Source: Klenkia marina (GTDB lineage Bacteria > Actinomycetota > Actinomycetes > Mycobacteriales > Geodermatophilaceae). Taken from it: 64,000 nucleotides of DNA. The position numbers and the translations under genes are program-made. The notes beneath the pieces were generated by a model. It worked only from the letters and a program-made list of their open reading frames with translations. It was not told where the DNA came from and did no database searches. This document shows, one piece after another, positions 1 through 9,351 of this stretch (position 1 is the first letter of the stretch; every line of letters starts with the position of its first letter). The stretch is taken from assembly GCF_900101025.1 (NCBI RefSeq), contig NZ_FMUH01000005.1:328880-392879 (forward strand). Direction: 5' to 3'.

Positions 1-568
1 CGCCGACACCACCGACGACGCGGCCGTCCGCGCCGCGGTGGCCGCCGTGGCGGACGCCTGGGGTGGGGTCGACGTCCTGGTCAACGCGGCGGCGCGGCCG
101 GCGTCGAGCGCCCCGGTGCCCGCGCTGGCCGACCTCGACGACGACGCCCTGCGCGTCGAGGTCGAGACCAAGGTGCTGGGCTACCTGCGCTGCGCCCGCG
201 CCGTCGCCCCGCACATGGTGGCCGCCGGCTGGGGCCGCATCGTCAACGTCAGCGGCCTCAACGCCCGGGCCACCGGCAACCTGGTCGGCACGGTGCGCAA
301 CGTCGCGGTCGCGGCGATGACCGCCAACCTGGCCGAGGAGCTCGGCCCGCACGGGGTCAACGTCACCGTCGTGCACCCCGGGCGCACCGTCACCGAGCGA
401 ACCCCCGCCGACGTCGCCACCGCCCCCGCGGCGACCCGCATCGGCCGGCTGGTGACCGCCGACGAGTTCGCCGACGTGGTGGCCTTCCTCTGCTCCCCGC
501 GCAGCGTGGCCGTCACCGGCGACGCCGTGGCCGCCGGCGGTGGCACCCCCGGGGTCGCGGTCTACTGA
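1..568 (+). CDS. SDR-family oxidoreductase-like protein, 5' end outside window
   Basis: The frame is open from base 2 with no start in view, so the N-terminus, including the Gly-rich nucleotide motif, lies upstream. The visible 188 residues show the Rossmann signature 'VLVNAAA', a 'GRIVNVSG' strand and the 'HPGRTVTE' segment of short-chain dehydrogenases, ending in the usual C-terminal 'TGDAVAAGGG'. The catalytic YxxxK position reads GTVRN, so both Tyr and Lys are missing. The fold is therefore clear but ordinary oxidoreductase chemistry is doubtful; the protein may bind a nucleotide or act on an unusual substrate. It converges on the HDOD gene with only 7 bases between stops. Substrate unknown. 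Confidence 0.8.
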   Translation, partial: ADTTDDAAVRAAVAAVADAWGGVDVLVNAAARPASSAPVPALADLDDDALRVEVETKVLGYLRCARAVAPHMVAAGWGRIVNVSGLNARATGNLVGTVRNVAVAAMTANLAEELGPHGVNVTVVHPGRTVTERTPADVATAPAATRIGRLVTADEFADVVAFLCSPRSVAVTGDAVAAGGGTPGVAVY

Positions 569-575
569 GCCGCGC

Positions 576-1541
576 TCAGCTGCCCAGCGCGCGGCCCAGG
601 TCGGCGGCCTCCGTGGCCACCCGGGCCAGCACCGGGCGAAGGTCGGACTCGCGGACCCGCCGGCAGCTGAGGTCCTCGACCGGCACCGGGACGTGGCCGG
701 GCACGGTCAGCCGGTCGGTCACCTCGAACGCGGTGCGCAGCAGGGCGCCGTCGATCGACTCGGGGTCGTCGAGCCCGAGCACGGGGCGCACCATGCCGTC
801 GGGGAACCCCCAGTGCCGCATGGCGGCCCCGGTCAGCTCCACCGAGTGGACGCCGAACCGCTCGAGCTCGGCAGCCCGCCGGGCGGCCGACCCGCGGTGC
901 ACGGCGACCTCGGCGTAGCCGGCCGGGTCGTGGTGGGTGAGCAGCGCGGTGCCCAGCAGGGCCAGCAACCCGGTGCACATCGCGTCCTGGGGCCGCTGCC
1001 CCACCCGCGGCGCGAGGGCCTCGCAGGCCAGCGCAAGGTGGGTGGTCGTCGTCCAGTGGTCCGGAGGCAGGCTGCCGTCCTCGTCGCTGGTCAGCGCGAC
1101 GCTGGCCATCGACCGGACGGTCGCGAACCCGACCACCGTCACCGCGAACTGCAACGAGGAGACCCGGCCGCGCAGGCCGTAGAACGCCGAGTTGGCCAGC
1201 TTGAGCACCCGCCCGGTCAGCGCCGCGTCGGCGGCCAGCAGGCGGGCGACCTCGCGGGCCCCGGCGTCCTCGGCGTGGGTCAGCGCCACGATCTGGGCGG
1301 CCACCGGCCGCTGCGCCGAGAGCTCGTCGATGTGCGAGAGCACCTCGTGCGGGTCGAACCCCACGCCCGGCAGGAGCGCGGCGACCAGCTCGGCCTCGGT
1401 GGGCTCGCGCTCCTCGTCCACCTCGATCAGCTCGACCTCGGCCACCTCGACGTCGCCCTCGGCCACCACGTCGACCGGCACGTCGTCCAGCACGTCGTCC
1501 ACCACGTCGTCCAGCACGTCCACCCCGTCCAGCTCCCTCAC
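576..1541 (-). CDS. HDOD domain signalling protein
   Basis: A 321-residue protein. Residues 1-45 are a highly acidic Val/Asp/Glu-rich segment; the rest matches an HDOD domain (a metal-free relative of HD phosphohydrolases): 'LAADAALTGRVLKLANSAFY', then 'SLQFAVTVVGFATVRSM', the usual Leu/Ala-rich helices and 'HSVELTGAAMRHWGFPDGMV'. HDOD proteins act as scaffolds in bacterial signalling, often next to c-di-GMP enzymes. The GTG start overlaps the stop of the upstream GGDEF-EAL gene (GTGA), implying translational coupling and a shared pathway. No catalytic HD dyad is expected or seen. The GTG at 1541 was chosen because it is the only start giving tight coupling; later GTG codons inside the acidic repeat are possible. 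Confidence 0.85.
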   Translation of the reverse strand: MRELDGVDVLDDVVDDVLDDVPVDVVAEGDVEVAEVELIEVDEEREPTEAELVAALLPGVGFDPHEVLSHIDELSAQRPVAAQIVALTHAEDAGAREVARLLAADAALTGRVLKLANSAFYGLRGRVSSLQFAVTVVGFATVRSMASVALTSDEDGSLPPDHWTTTTHLALACEALAPRVGQRPQDAMCTGLLALLGTALLTHHDPAGYAEVAVHRGSAARRAAELERFGVHSVELTGAAMRHWGFPDGMVRPVLGLDDPESIDGALLRTAFEVTDRLTVPGHVPVPVEDLSCRRVRESDLRPVLARVATEAADLGRALGS

Positions 1542-3619
1542 CGCGCACGCCCGGCGAACCAGGTGGCGCACGCCGCGCCCGGCATCGGGCGCGCCACCCC
1601 GTAGCCCTGCAGGTGGGTCACGCCCAGCTCCCGCAGCACCCGCGCCTGGTCCTCGGTCTCCACGCCCTCGGCGACCGAGGACAGCCCGAGCCCGGCGGCC
1701 AGCGCCGCCACCGCCCGGGTGATCTCGGGGTGGCCCTCGGCCAGCTCCGACACGAACGACCGGTCGATCTTCAGGCAGTCCACCGGCAGCTGGCGCAGCA
1801 GCGCCAGCGACGAGTAGCCCGTGCCGAAGTCGTCGATGGCGATGGAGACGCCCAGCCCGCGCAGCCGCTCGAGCACGTGCGGGGCGCCGTCCGGGTCGCG
1901 CATGAGGGCCGACTCGGTCAGCTCCACGCAGATCCGCTCGATGCCGACGCCGTGCTCGCGCGCAGTGCGGGCCACCAGCTCGGGCAGGTGCTCGTCGAGC
2001 TGCAGCGCCGAGACGTTCACGTGCACCACCCGAGGGGCCAGCAGGCCCAGCTCGGCGTCCCACCGCGCGATCTGGCGGCAGGCCTCCTCGACGACGAACG
2101 CGCCGAGGGCGTCGATGAGCCCGCTCTCCTCGGCCAGCGGCACGAACACGTCGGGGCCGATGGCGCCGCGCACGGGGTGCGTCCAGCGGGCCAGCGCCTC
2201 GACGCCGACCGGCCGACCCGACCCGGCGTCCACCAGCGGCTGGTAGGCCAGGGCCACCGCCCCGTCGTCCAGGGCGGCGCGCAGGTCGGCGACCAGCTGC
2301 AGCTTGTCCCGGGCGCGTCCGCGGGCGCCCTGGTCGAGCACCGAGACCCGGCCCTTGCCCCCGGCCTTGGCCTGGTACATGGCGATGTCGCAGTCGCGCA
2401 CGAGCTCGTCGGCGTCGGCGTGGTCGGCGGTCTGCACGGTCACCCCGACGCTGACCCGCACGCCCACACCCACGCCGCCCAGCTGCACCGGGCGGGCCAG
2501 CTCGGCCGAGATCCGCTCGCCCAGCACCACGGCGCCGGCCTCGGACAGGTCCTCGCAGACCACCACGAACTCGTCGCCGCCGAACCGCACGACCAGGTCC
2601 GAGGGCCGGACGACGGACCGCAGCCGCTGCGCGACCTGGACCAGCAGCTGGTCGCCGGCGGCGTGCCCGAGCGAGTCGTTGACCACCTTGAAGTCGTCGA
2701 CGTCGAGGAACAGGCACGACAACCGGCCCGCGGCACCGGCCACGAAGCGCTCGGCGACGAACCCGGTGAGCCGGGTGCGGTTGGGCAGCCCGGTGAGCGG
2801 GTCGTGGGTGGCCTGGTGCTCCAGCTGGCTCTGGAAGGCCAGCCGCTCGGTGACGTCCTCGATGGTGGCCACGAACCCGCTGCCCAGCGCCGGGGTGTGC
2901 AGGTGCGACAGGCGCAGCACGGTGGTGCGGACGTCGCCGGCCCCGCGCAGCAGCCGGGCCCGGACGTCGGACGCCCCGCCCACCAGGGCGTCGGCGGCGG
3001 CGTCCAGGACGGCGTCGAGGTCCTCGGAGTGGACGACCGACAGCCAGCCGGTGCCCAGCAGCTCCTCGGCCTGGCGGTCCACCAACCGGCAGAAGGCGTC
3101 GTTGACGTGGGCCAACCGCATGCCCTGCTCCGAGAGCAGCGTGGGCACCGGCGACCGCTCGGTCAGCGTGGTGAAGCGGCGTTCGTGCGCGGCCGCGGAC
3201 TCGGCCAGCGCGCGCTCGGTGGCGCTGCGGGCCGGCTGGGCCGACAGCGTCCAGACCCCGGTGTCCGAGGAGGGCGTCGCGGTGACGTGCAGGTCGACCG
3301 GCACGCCGGTGCCCGACCGGGCCGACAGCTCGGCGACGGTCGAGCGCTCCCGGCGCAGCCACCCGCCGAAACCACCGGGCGGGGGCACCGGGAACAACCG
3401 GTCCAGCGCCATGCCCGGCAGGTCGCCGGCGGCGTGGCCGAACAGCTTCTCGGTGCCGGCGTTGCCCCAGCGCACGCGCACCTGCCCCCCGTCCGCGTCC
3501 GCCTCGGCCGCGATCACCAGCAGCGCGAGGTCGGTCGACACCGCGGCGGCGTGGACGACGGCGCGCGAGACCCGCGCGGCGTCGGCGGCCGAGCGCGCGG
3601 TGGAGGCGCCCGATCGCAC
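1538..3619 (-). CDS. PAS-GGDEF-EAL bifunctional c-di-GMP cyclase/phosphodiesterase
   Basis: Two PAS-like sensor regions (about residues 20-110 and 130-250) are followed by a GGDEF domain with intact 'RFGGDEF' and an inhibitory I-site RxxD ('RPSD', five residues upstream), then an EAL domain with 'VEALARW', 'NVSALQL', 'ELTES', 'IDDFGTGYSSL' and 'VAEGVET'. Both active sites look complete, so the protein could make and hydrolyse c-di-GMP. No transmembrane segment or signal peptide is seen, so it is probably cytoplasmic. The start is uncertain: GTG at 3619 begins just before the first folded region; the frame stays open to GTG 3823, but that stretch is Pro/Arg-rich and would almost reach the divergent dehydrogenase gene. 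It is coupled to the HDOD gene downstream. Confidence 0.9.
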   Translation of the reverse strand: MRSGASTARSAADAARVSRAVVHAAAVSTDLALLVIAAEADADGGQVRVRWGNAGTEKLFGHAAGDLPGMALDRLFPVPPPGGFGGWLRRERSTVAELSARSGTGVPVDLHVTATPSSDTGVWTLSAQPARSATERALAESAAAHERRFTTLTERSPVPTLLSEQGMRLAHVNDAFCRLVDRQAEELLGTGWLSVVHSEDLDAVLDAAADALVGGASDVRARLLRGAGDVRTTVLRLSHLHTPALGSGFVATIEDVTERLAFQSQLEHQATHDPLTGLPNRTRLTGFVAERFVAGAAGRLSCLFLDVDDFKVVNDSLGHAAGDQLLVQVAQRLRSVVRPSDLVVRFGGDEFVVVCEDLSEAGAVVLGERISAELARPVQLGGVGVGVRVSVGVTVQTADHADADELVRDCDIAMYQAKAGGKGRVSVLDQGARGRARDKLQLVADLRAALDDGAVALAYQPLVDAGSGRPVGVEALARWTHPVRGAIGPDVFVPLAEESGLIDALGAFVVEEACRQIARWDAELGLLAPRVVHVNVSALQLDEHLPELVARTAREHGVGIERICVELTESALMRDPDGAPHVLERLRGLGVSIAIDDFGTGYSSLALLRQLPVDCLKIDRSFVSELAEGHPEITRAVAALAAGLGLSSVAEGVETEDQARVLRELGVTHLQGYGVARPMPGAACATWFAGRAR

Positions 3620-3843
3620 CGAGGCTGGGCTCGGCCGTGTGCCCGGCACCGGAGGCGATGGCAGGGGGCGCAGCACGGAGGTGGTGTCGGCGCACGGCGT
3701 CCCGGACTGGAGCCGGCGTGCGCCCGGGTCACCCGGACGGGGGGAGCCACCCGTCCCGCACCCGTGGTTACCGACGAGTAGTAGGTGTGGGATCGTCGGG
3801 GGCACGGTGCGCGACGTCGCCACCGGAGGAGGAAGGGTCGTCC

Positions 3844-5022
<1,179 letters not shown>

Positions 5023-5028
5023 TCTGAC

Positions 5029-6177
5029 ATGGACTTCACCTTCGACACCGAGCAGCACGCCCTCCGCGAGGCCGTGGCCGGCCTGCTGCAGCGCGCCTAC
5101 GACCCGGAGAAGCGCCGGGCCGTGACCAAGGACGACCCGGGCTTCGACGAGAAGACCTGGGCGCAGCTGGCCGAGATGGGCGTGCTGGGTCTGCCCTTCG
5201 CCGAGGCCGACGGCGGCATGGGCGCCGGGCACGCCGAGGTGGCCCTGGTGGCCGCCGAGATCGGCCGGGTGCTCGCCCCCGAGCCGTTCGTCGAGTCCGT
5301 GGTGCTGGCCGGTGGGTTGGTATCGGCCGTCGGCACGGCCGAGCAGCGCGCCGAGCTGCTGGGCCCGCTGGCCGAGGGCAGCTCGCTCGTGGTGTTCGCG
5401 CACGCCGAGCCGGGCCACCGCTGGACGTCGTCGGCCACCGCCGTCACCGCCACGCGGTCGGGCGAGGGCTGGACCCTGTCCGGGGTCAAGGAGCCGGTGC
5501 CGTCCGGCGCCCGCGCCGACGTCCTCGTGGTGTCCGCCGCCGTCGAGGGCGGCACCGGGCTGTTCGTCGTCCGCGGGGACGCCACCGGGCTGACCCGCGA
5601 CGGCTACCGCAGCCACGACGGCACCCGGGTGGCCCGGGTGACCCTCGACGGCACCCCCGCCGAGCTGCTCGGCGAGGGCACCGCCGACCGCGCGGGCGAC
5701 GTCGAGCTGGCGCTGGCGCGGGCGAGCGTGGCCTACGCCCACGAGGCGGTCGGCGCCATGGAGACCGCGCTGCGCACCACCAGCGAGTACCTCAAGACCC
5801 GCAAGCAGTTCGGGGTGCCGCTGTCGCGCTTCCAGGCGCTGACCTTCCGGGCGGCCGACATGTACGTGTCGCTCGAGCTGGTCCGCAGCGTCGCGCTGTG
5901 GGCCACGATGGTCGTCGACGCCGAGGACTCCTCCCCCGAGGCCGTGCTCGCCGCGGCCGACCGGGCCCGGCTGCAGACCTCGAAGGCCGGCCGGCACATC
6001 GGCAAGGAGGCCATCCAGCTGCACGGCGGGATCGGCGTCACCGCCGAGTACTCGGTGGGGCACTACACCTCGCGGCTGACCGCCATCGACCACCTGCTGG
6101 GCGACGGCGCGTGGGCGACGAACCGGCTGGCCGAGCGCGTCGACTCCTACGACACGGTCGAGGCCCTGCCCGCCTGA
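5029..6177 (+). CDS. Acyl-CoA dehydrogenase, second subunit of a paired enzyme
   Basis: 382 residues of acyl-CoA dehydrogenase type. The N-terminal helical domain ('FDTEQHALREAVAGLL') and C-terminal helices ('TRKQFGVPLSRFQAL', 'QLHGGIGVTAEYSVGHY') are well kept, whereas the FAD-loop motif seen in the partner is degenerate (about residues 125-150). This matches the small subunits of PimC/PimD or FadE-type heteromers, in which one subunit supplies most FAD contacts. It starts 6 bases after the first subunit stops and is almost certainly co-transcribed. A perfect 23-bp hairpin lies just beyond the stop. Substrate is not evident from the neighbours. Confidence 0.9.
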   Translation: MDFTFDTEQHALREAVAGLLQRAYDPEKRRAVTKDDPGFDEKTWAQLAEMGVLGLPFAEADGGMGAGHAEVALVAAEIGRVLAPEPFVESVVLAGGLVSAVGTAEQRAELLGPLAEGSSLVVFAHAEPGHRWTSSATAVTATRSGEGWTLSGVKEPVPSGARADVLVVSAAVEGGTGLFVVRGDATGLTRDGYRSHDGTRVARVTLDGTPAELLGEGTADRAGDVELALARASVAYAHEAVGAMETALRTTSEYLKTRKQFGVPLSRFQALTFRAADMYVSLELVRSVALWATMVVDAEDSSPEAVLAAADRARLQTSKAGRHIGKEAIQLHGGIGVTAEYSVGHYTSRLTAIDHLLGDGAWATNRLAERVDSYDTVEALPA

Positions 6178-6183
6178 CCCCGC

Positions 6184-6233
6184 ACGCACGCAGAGCCCCG
6201 GTCCGCACGAGCGGACCGGGGCTCTGCGTGCGT
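6184..6233. terminator. Perfect 23-bp hairpin, bidirectional terminator
   Basis: Two 23-base arms (6184-6206 and 6211-6233) are exact reverse complements around a 4-base loop. It lies between convergent genes, directly after the dehydrogenase operon and reaching the stop of the yceI-like gene. No T-run follows, as is usual in very GC-rich actinobacteria. Confidence 0.85.
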
Positions 6234-6234
6234 C

Positions 6235-6834
6235 TCAGGCCTGCCTGATGACCGAGACGTCGAACTCCAGCTGCACCTTGTCGCTGACCAGCACACCGCC
6301 GGTCTCCAGGGCGGCGTTCCAGACCAGGCCCCAGTCGCTGCGCTTGAGCGCCAGCGCCCCCTCGAAGCCCACCCGGGTGTTGCCGAAGGGGTCCAACGCG
6401 CTGCCCGTGAGGGTGAAGTCCACCGCAACCGTGCGGGTCTGGCCCTTGATGGTCACGTCGCCGGTGACGGTGAACTCGTCGTCGTCGATCTGCTCGACCC
6501 CGGTGGAGACGAACGTGATCTCGGGGAACCGCTCGACGTCGAGGAAGTCCGCCGAGCGCAGGTGGGCGTCGCGGTCGGCCTGCCCGGTGTCCAGGCTGGC
6601 GGCGTCGATGCGCAGCTCGACCGCACTGGCGGTCGGGTCGGCGACGTCGAGGTGTGCGGCACCCTCGAACCGGGTGAAGGTGCCGCGCACGGTGGTGACC
6701 ATGGCGTGGCGGGCCCGGAAGCCGATGCGGGTGTGCGCCGCGTCGACGGCGTAGTCGCCGGACACGTCGCTGAGGGCAGAGGTGGCGTCGTCGAAGTCGG
6801 TCTCGCCGGCTCCGGTCGCGCGGTGCTTGGCCAC
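6235..6834 (-). CDS. YceI family lipocalin-like protein
   Basis: 199 residues containing the YceI pattern: 'YAVDAAHTRIGFRARHAMVT' opening, 'VRGTFTRFEG', 'SADFLDVERFPEITF', 'VTGDVTIKGQTRTV' and the closing 'VQLEFDV'. The family forms a lipocalin-like barrel that binds long isoprenoid or amphiphilic ligands. No signal peptide is visible, so this copy is probably cytoplasmic, unlike the periplasmic E. coli form. The GTG at 6834 was preferred over GTG/ATG codons further upstream because GGGAGGA lies 9 bases before it. Ligand unknown. Confidence 0.88.
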   Translation of the reverse strand: MAKHRATGAGETDFDDATSALSDVSGDYAVDAAHTRIGFRARHAMVTTVRGTFTRFEGAAHLDVADPTASAVELRIDAASLDTGQADRDAHLRSADFLDVERFPEITFVSTGVEQIDDDEFTVTGDVTIKGQTRTVAVDFTLTGSALDPFGNTRVGFEGALALKRSDWGLVWNAALETGGVLVSDKVQLEFDVSVIRQA

Positions 6835-6911
6835 GGTGGACGGTCCTCCCAGGGTGTGCAAAACGACCCATTCTGACCCGTTCACCGTGACCGCGCACCG
6901 GCGGGCGGTGC

Positions 6912-7469
6912 TCAGCCCTCGGCGAACAGCTCCACGACGGCCCGCGAGAACGCCGGGACGTCGTCGGGGTTGCGGCTGGTGACCAGGTTGCCGTCGCGGC
7001 AGACCTCCTGGTCGACGACGGTCGCACCGCCCCGCCGGAGGTCCCCGCGGATGCTCGGGTAGGAGGTCAGGGTGCGCCCCTCGAGCACCCCGGCCTCCAG
7101 CAGCGTCCAGGGCGCGTGGCAGATGGCGGCCACCGGCTTGCCGGCGTCGAAGAACGCCGTGACGAAGGCCAGGGCGTCGGCGTCCTGGCGCAGGGTGTCG
7201 GGGTTGACGGCGCCGCCGGGCAGCAGCAGGCCGTCGTAGTCCCCCGGCGACACCTCGCCCACCAGGTGGTCGACGTCGTACAGGTCACCGGGGTGGATGT
7301 CGCCGTTGACGCCCTGGACGCGCCCGTCGTCCTCGACGCCGTCGGGCACCGAGAGCAGGTGCACGGTCGCGCCGGCCGCCTCCACCGCCTTGCGGGGTTC
7401 GTCGAGCTCGATCTGCTCGACGCCCTGGGCGGCGAGGATCGCGATGGTCTTGCCGGTCAGTTCAGCCAT
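6912..7469 (-). CDS. DJ-1/PfpI family type 1 glutamine amidotransferase-like protein
   Basis: 185 residues with the DJ-1/PfpI fold: 'KTIAILAAQGVEQIELDEP' (containing the conserved acidic residue), 'YDGLLLPGG', the nucleophile elbow 'AAICHAPW' carrying the reactive Cys, 'LTSYPSIRGDLRRGGA' and 'TSRNPDDVPAF'. This matches the PfpI/YhbO subgroup linked to stress protection, with proposed deglycase or protease activity. It ends 77 bases before the YceI start on the same strand. The ATG at 7469 is the natural start. Biochemical activity within this family is disputed, so only family membership is firm. Confidence 0.9.
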   Translation of the reverse strand: MAELTGKTIAILAAQGVEQIELDEPRKAVEAAGATVHLLSVPDGVEDDGRVQGVNGDIHPGDLYDVDHLVGEVSPGDYDGLLLPGGAVNPDTLRQDADALAFVTAFFDAGKPVAAICHAPWTLLEAGVLEGRTLTSYPSIRGDLRRGGATVVDQEVCRDGNLVTSRNPDDVPAFSRAVVELFAEG

Positions 7470-7506
7470 GCCGGGGCGGGTGCCCCCACCACCGGCAGGC
7501 CGAAAC

Positions 7507-8355
7507 TCAGTACCAGCCGGTGGCCTCGGAGTGCGCCCAGCCACCGCACGGCGAGCCGTAGCGCTCGTCGAGGTAGATCAGCCCGGCGTCGATCTGGCGG
7601 AACCCGTTGGAGGTCTTGGCGATCCCCGTGCCGGCCCAGGTCGAGTCCAGGAACTGCGGGATCCCGTAGGCGGTCGAGGTCGGGTTCTGCGCGGTCGGGT
7701 TCCAGCCGGACTCGCGGCCCCAGAGGTTCTCCAGGCACGAGAACTCGCGCTCGTCGCCACCCAGCTGCGCCAGGGCGTAGTCGTGGAAGTCCTGGGTGGT
7801 CGCGTTCTCCGCGGCGGCCTCGGCGGCGGCGGCGGCCTGTGCCTGGGCAGCGGCCGCGGCCTCGGCGGCGGCCTGCGCCTCGGCGGCGGCCTGGGCCTCC
7901 GCGGCGGCCTGGTCGGCGGCGGCCTGGGTCTGCGCGGCCGCGGCCTCGGAGTCCTCGCGCTGCGCGCGGCTGGCGGCCAGCTCCTGCAGGTGGCCCGACA
8001 GCTCGGTGGCGGCGGCGGTGGCGTCGGCCGGCGCGGTGATGCCCAGCTGGTCGGCGACGCTCACGGCCTGCTGCGCGGCGGGGTCGGCGGACTCGGCCTC
8101 GGCGGCCGGGCCGGTGCCGAGCAGGACGTTCACCAGGACGGCGCCGACGGCGGCCGCGGCCAGGTACATCGCCGGGCGGCGGGCGGGCACCAGCCGGTGG
8201 CGACCCCGGGCGACGGCGGCGACGGTCTCCTCGGGGGTGGCGTCGGTCGCGGGCTCGGCGGTCGCGAGCTCGGCGGTCTCGGTGGTGGCGTCCGCCGAGG
8301 GGGCGGGCTGCGGACCGTCGTGGTCCGCGGGACGTGCGGTGTGGCGTGCGCTCAT
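7507..8355 (-). CDS. Membrane-anchored transglycosylase-like (SLT/aggregation-promoting) protein
   Basis: 282 residues: a cytoplasmic acidic N-terminus (1-55), one membrane segment (about 63-80, 'MYLAAAAVGAVLVNVLLG'), an extracellular Ala/Gln/Glu-rich coiled coil (about 120-185), then a small lysozyme-like domain with the Glu of 'GRESGWNP', 'STAYGIPQFLDSTW' and a C-terminal 'CGGWAHSEATGWY'. Two Cys in the last domain could form a disulfide. This resembles actinobacterial Rpf/SLT-type wall hydrolases. A c-di-AMP riboswitch and a promoter lie upstream, as for other actinobacterial wall hydrolase genes. The Ala-rich stretch is encoded by imperfect GCG/GCC repeats and is prone to length change. 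Catalysis is inferred from the Glu motif only. Confidence 0.85.
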   Translation of the reverse strand: MSARHTARPADHDGPQPAPSADATTETAELATAEPATDATPEETVAAVARGRHRLVPARRPAMYLAAAAVGAVLVNVLLGTGPAAEAESADPAAQQAVSVADQLGITAPADATAAATELSGHLQELAASRAQREDSEAAAAQTQAAADQAAAEAQAAAEAQAAAEAAAAAQAQAAAAAEAAAENATTQDFHDYALAQLGGDEREFSCLENLWGRESGWNPTAQNPTSTAYGIPQFLDSTWAGTGIAKTSNGFRQIDAGLIYLDERYGSPCGGWAHSEATGWY

Positions 8356-8405
8356 GCGGGCGTGCGGGTCCTCGTCTTCCGGTGCGCCGACCGTGGCTGG
8401 TCGGT

Positions 8406-8577
8406 GCAGCCGCCTACCGGGTTAGCTGACGGGTTCGGGCGGGAAGCGGCCCTACCCGGCGTCGTCGCACCCTCGTGCTCGGTGCGGCCGGCGCCAGGAT
8501 TCACCCCGGTGCTGCGGTGGGTCCCCGGTTCACCTCGTGCCACGGGCGGCGCTGCCCGGTGCGGTGACTCAGCGGCG
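8406..8577 (-). promoter_or_regulatory. c-di-AMP riboswitch (ydaO/yuaA class)
   Basis: Read on the minus strand, the leader shows the class's conserved blocks in order: 'GGTGAACCGGGGACC', 'GGGGTGAATCC', 'GTAGGG' and the 3' signature 'GAACCCGTCAGCTAACCCGG' followed by TAGGCGG. The 5' GCCGC and 3' GCGGC can pair to close stem P1. It sits 50 bases before the start of the transglycosylase-like gene. In actinobacteria this class precedes wall hydrolase genes and normally switches them off at high c-di-AMP. Exact ends are approximate. Confidence 0.93.
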
Positions 8578-8624
8578 TCCGGTGGGTCTCCCGGGGAGGG
8601 AGGTTCGGCCGACCGGACACGGCC

Positions 8625-8654
8625 ACGTTACGAGCAGGTCACACGAGATGACAA
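8625..8654 (-). promoter_or_regulatory. Housekeeping-type promoter for the riboswitch-controlled gene
   Basis: TTGTCA (8654-8649) and TAACGT (8630-8625) are separated by 18 bases on the minus strand, a good match to the main vegetative sigma factor. The expected transcript starts about 40 bases before the riboswitch. The stretch 8356-8688 holds no gene; it contains this promoter and the riboswitch leader. Confidence 0.65.
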
Positions 8655-8688
8655 CCGCCCCACGCGAATTCCACAGGTGTTGTCCGCC

Positions 8689-9351
8689 TCAGGGCAGGCG
8701 CCACACCGTGGTGCGGCGCGCGGGGTCCACGCCGCTGTCGGCGACGTCGTAGCCGGCGACCTCGACCAGCGCCTCGGGAAGCTGCGACCGGCCGGGGTCG
8801 CCCACCAGCACGATCGCCCCGCGCACCCAGCCGGTGAACAGCCACGGCCGCACGCGGTCGGCCATCCGCAGGTCGTAGAAGACGTCGCCGGCCAGCACCA
8901 CGTCGACCGTGCTCAACCGCGGCCCGCCCCAGTCGTCGTCCAGGACGTCACCCACCGGCTCGACCCCGCGCACGCCGTTGGCCGCCGCGTTGAGCGGGAT
9001 GACGGCCAGCGCGTAGGGGTCGACGTCGCTGGCCAGCACCCGGTCGGCCCCCGCCAGCGCCGCGGCCACCGCCACCAGCCCGCTGCCGGCACCCAGGTCG
9101 AGCACGGTGCGACCGGCGACCAGGTCGGGGTGGTCGAGCACGTAGCGGGCCAGCCCCTGCCCGCCGATCCAGGCGGCGGCCCAGAACGGGGAGGCCTCCC
9201 CCGGCCCGGGGACCTCGCCCACCCCGGCGGCGTCCTCCATGGCCTGCCACAGCGCCGCGACGTCGTCGGCCAGGTGCAGCACGACCTCGGGCACCAGCGG
9301 GGTGCGCACCAGCCGGGTGTGCTCGGCGAAGAAGCCGGCGGGGACGGTCAT
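8689..9351 (-). CDS. SAM-dependent methyltransferase (ETFB-lysine methyltransferase type)
   Basis: 220 residues with a seven-strand methyltransferase core: motif I 'VLDLGAGSGLVAVAAALAGA', an acidic residue after strand 2 ('ASDVDPYAL'), 'NAAANGV' and 'DVVLAGDVFYD'. The 'SPFWAAAWIGGQGLARYVLD' segment before motif I is typical of the METTL20/ETFB-KMT and Nnt1-like lysine methyltransferase group, so a protein Lys substrate is plausible but unproven. The ATG overlaps the stop of the upstream MFS gene (ATGA), implying coupled expression. No link between the two functions is obvious. Confidence 0.85.
   Translation of the reverse strand: MTVPAGFFAEHTRLVRTPLVPEVVLHLADDVAALWQAMEDAAGVGEVPGPGEASPFWAAAWIGGQGLARYVLDHPDLVAGRTVLDLGAGSGLVAVAAALAGADRVLASDVDPYALAVIPLNAAANGVRGVEPVGDVLDDDWGGPRLSTVDVVLAGDVFYDLRMADRVRPWLFTGWVRGAIVLVGDPGRSQLPEALVEVAGYDVADSGVDPARRTTVWRLP

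Noticed and set aside
540..1604. 354-residue plus-strand frame opposite the HDOD gene
   Set aside because: Low-complexity composition typical of antisense frames in high-GC DNA; the minus strand has a clear HDOD domain.
1613..3781. 722-residue plus-strand frame opposite the GGDEF-EAL gene
   Set aside because: His/Gly/Gln/Arg-rich translation with no domain, opposite a gene with clear motifs; a GC-codon shadow.
7470..7506. GTTT-N17-GGGCAC upstream of the DJ-1-like gene as a SigF promoter
   Set aside because: The -10 deviates at a key T (GGGCAC), so evidence is too weak.
7790..7960. Repeat array in the transglycosylase-like gene as a mobile or CRISPR element
   Set aside because: The repeats are in-frame Ala codons of a coiled coil with no spacer structure.
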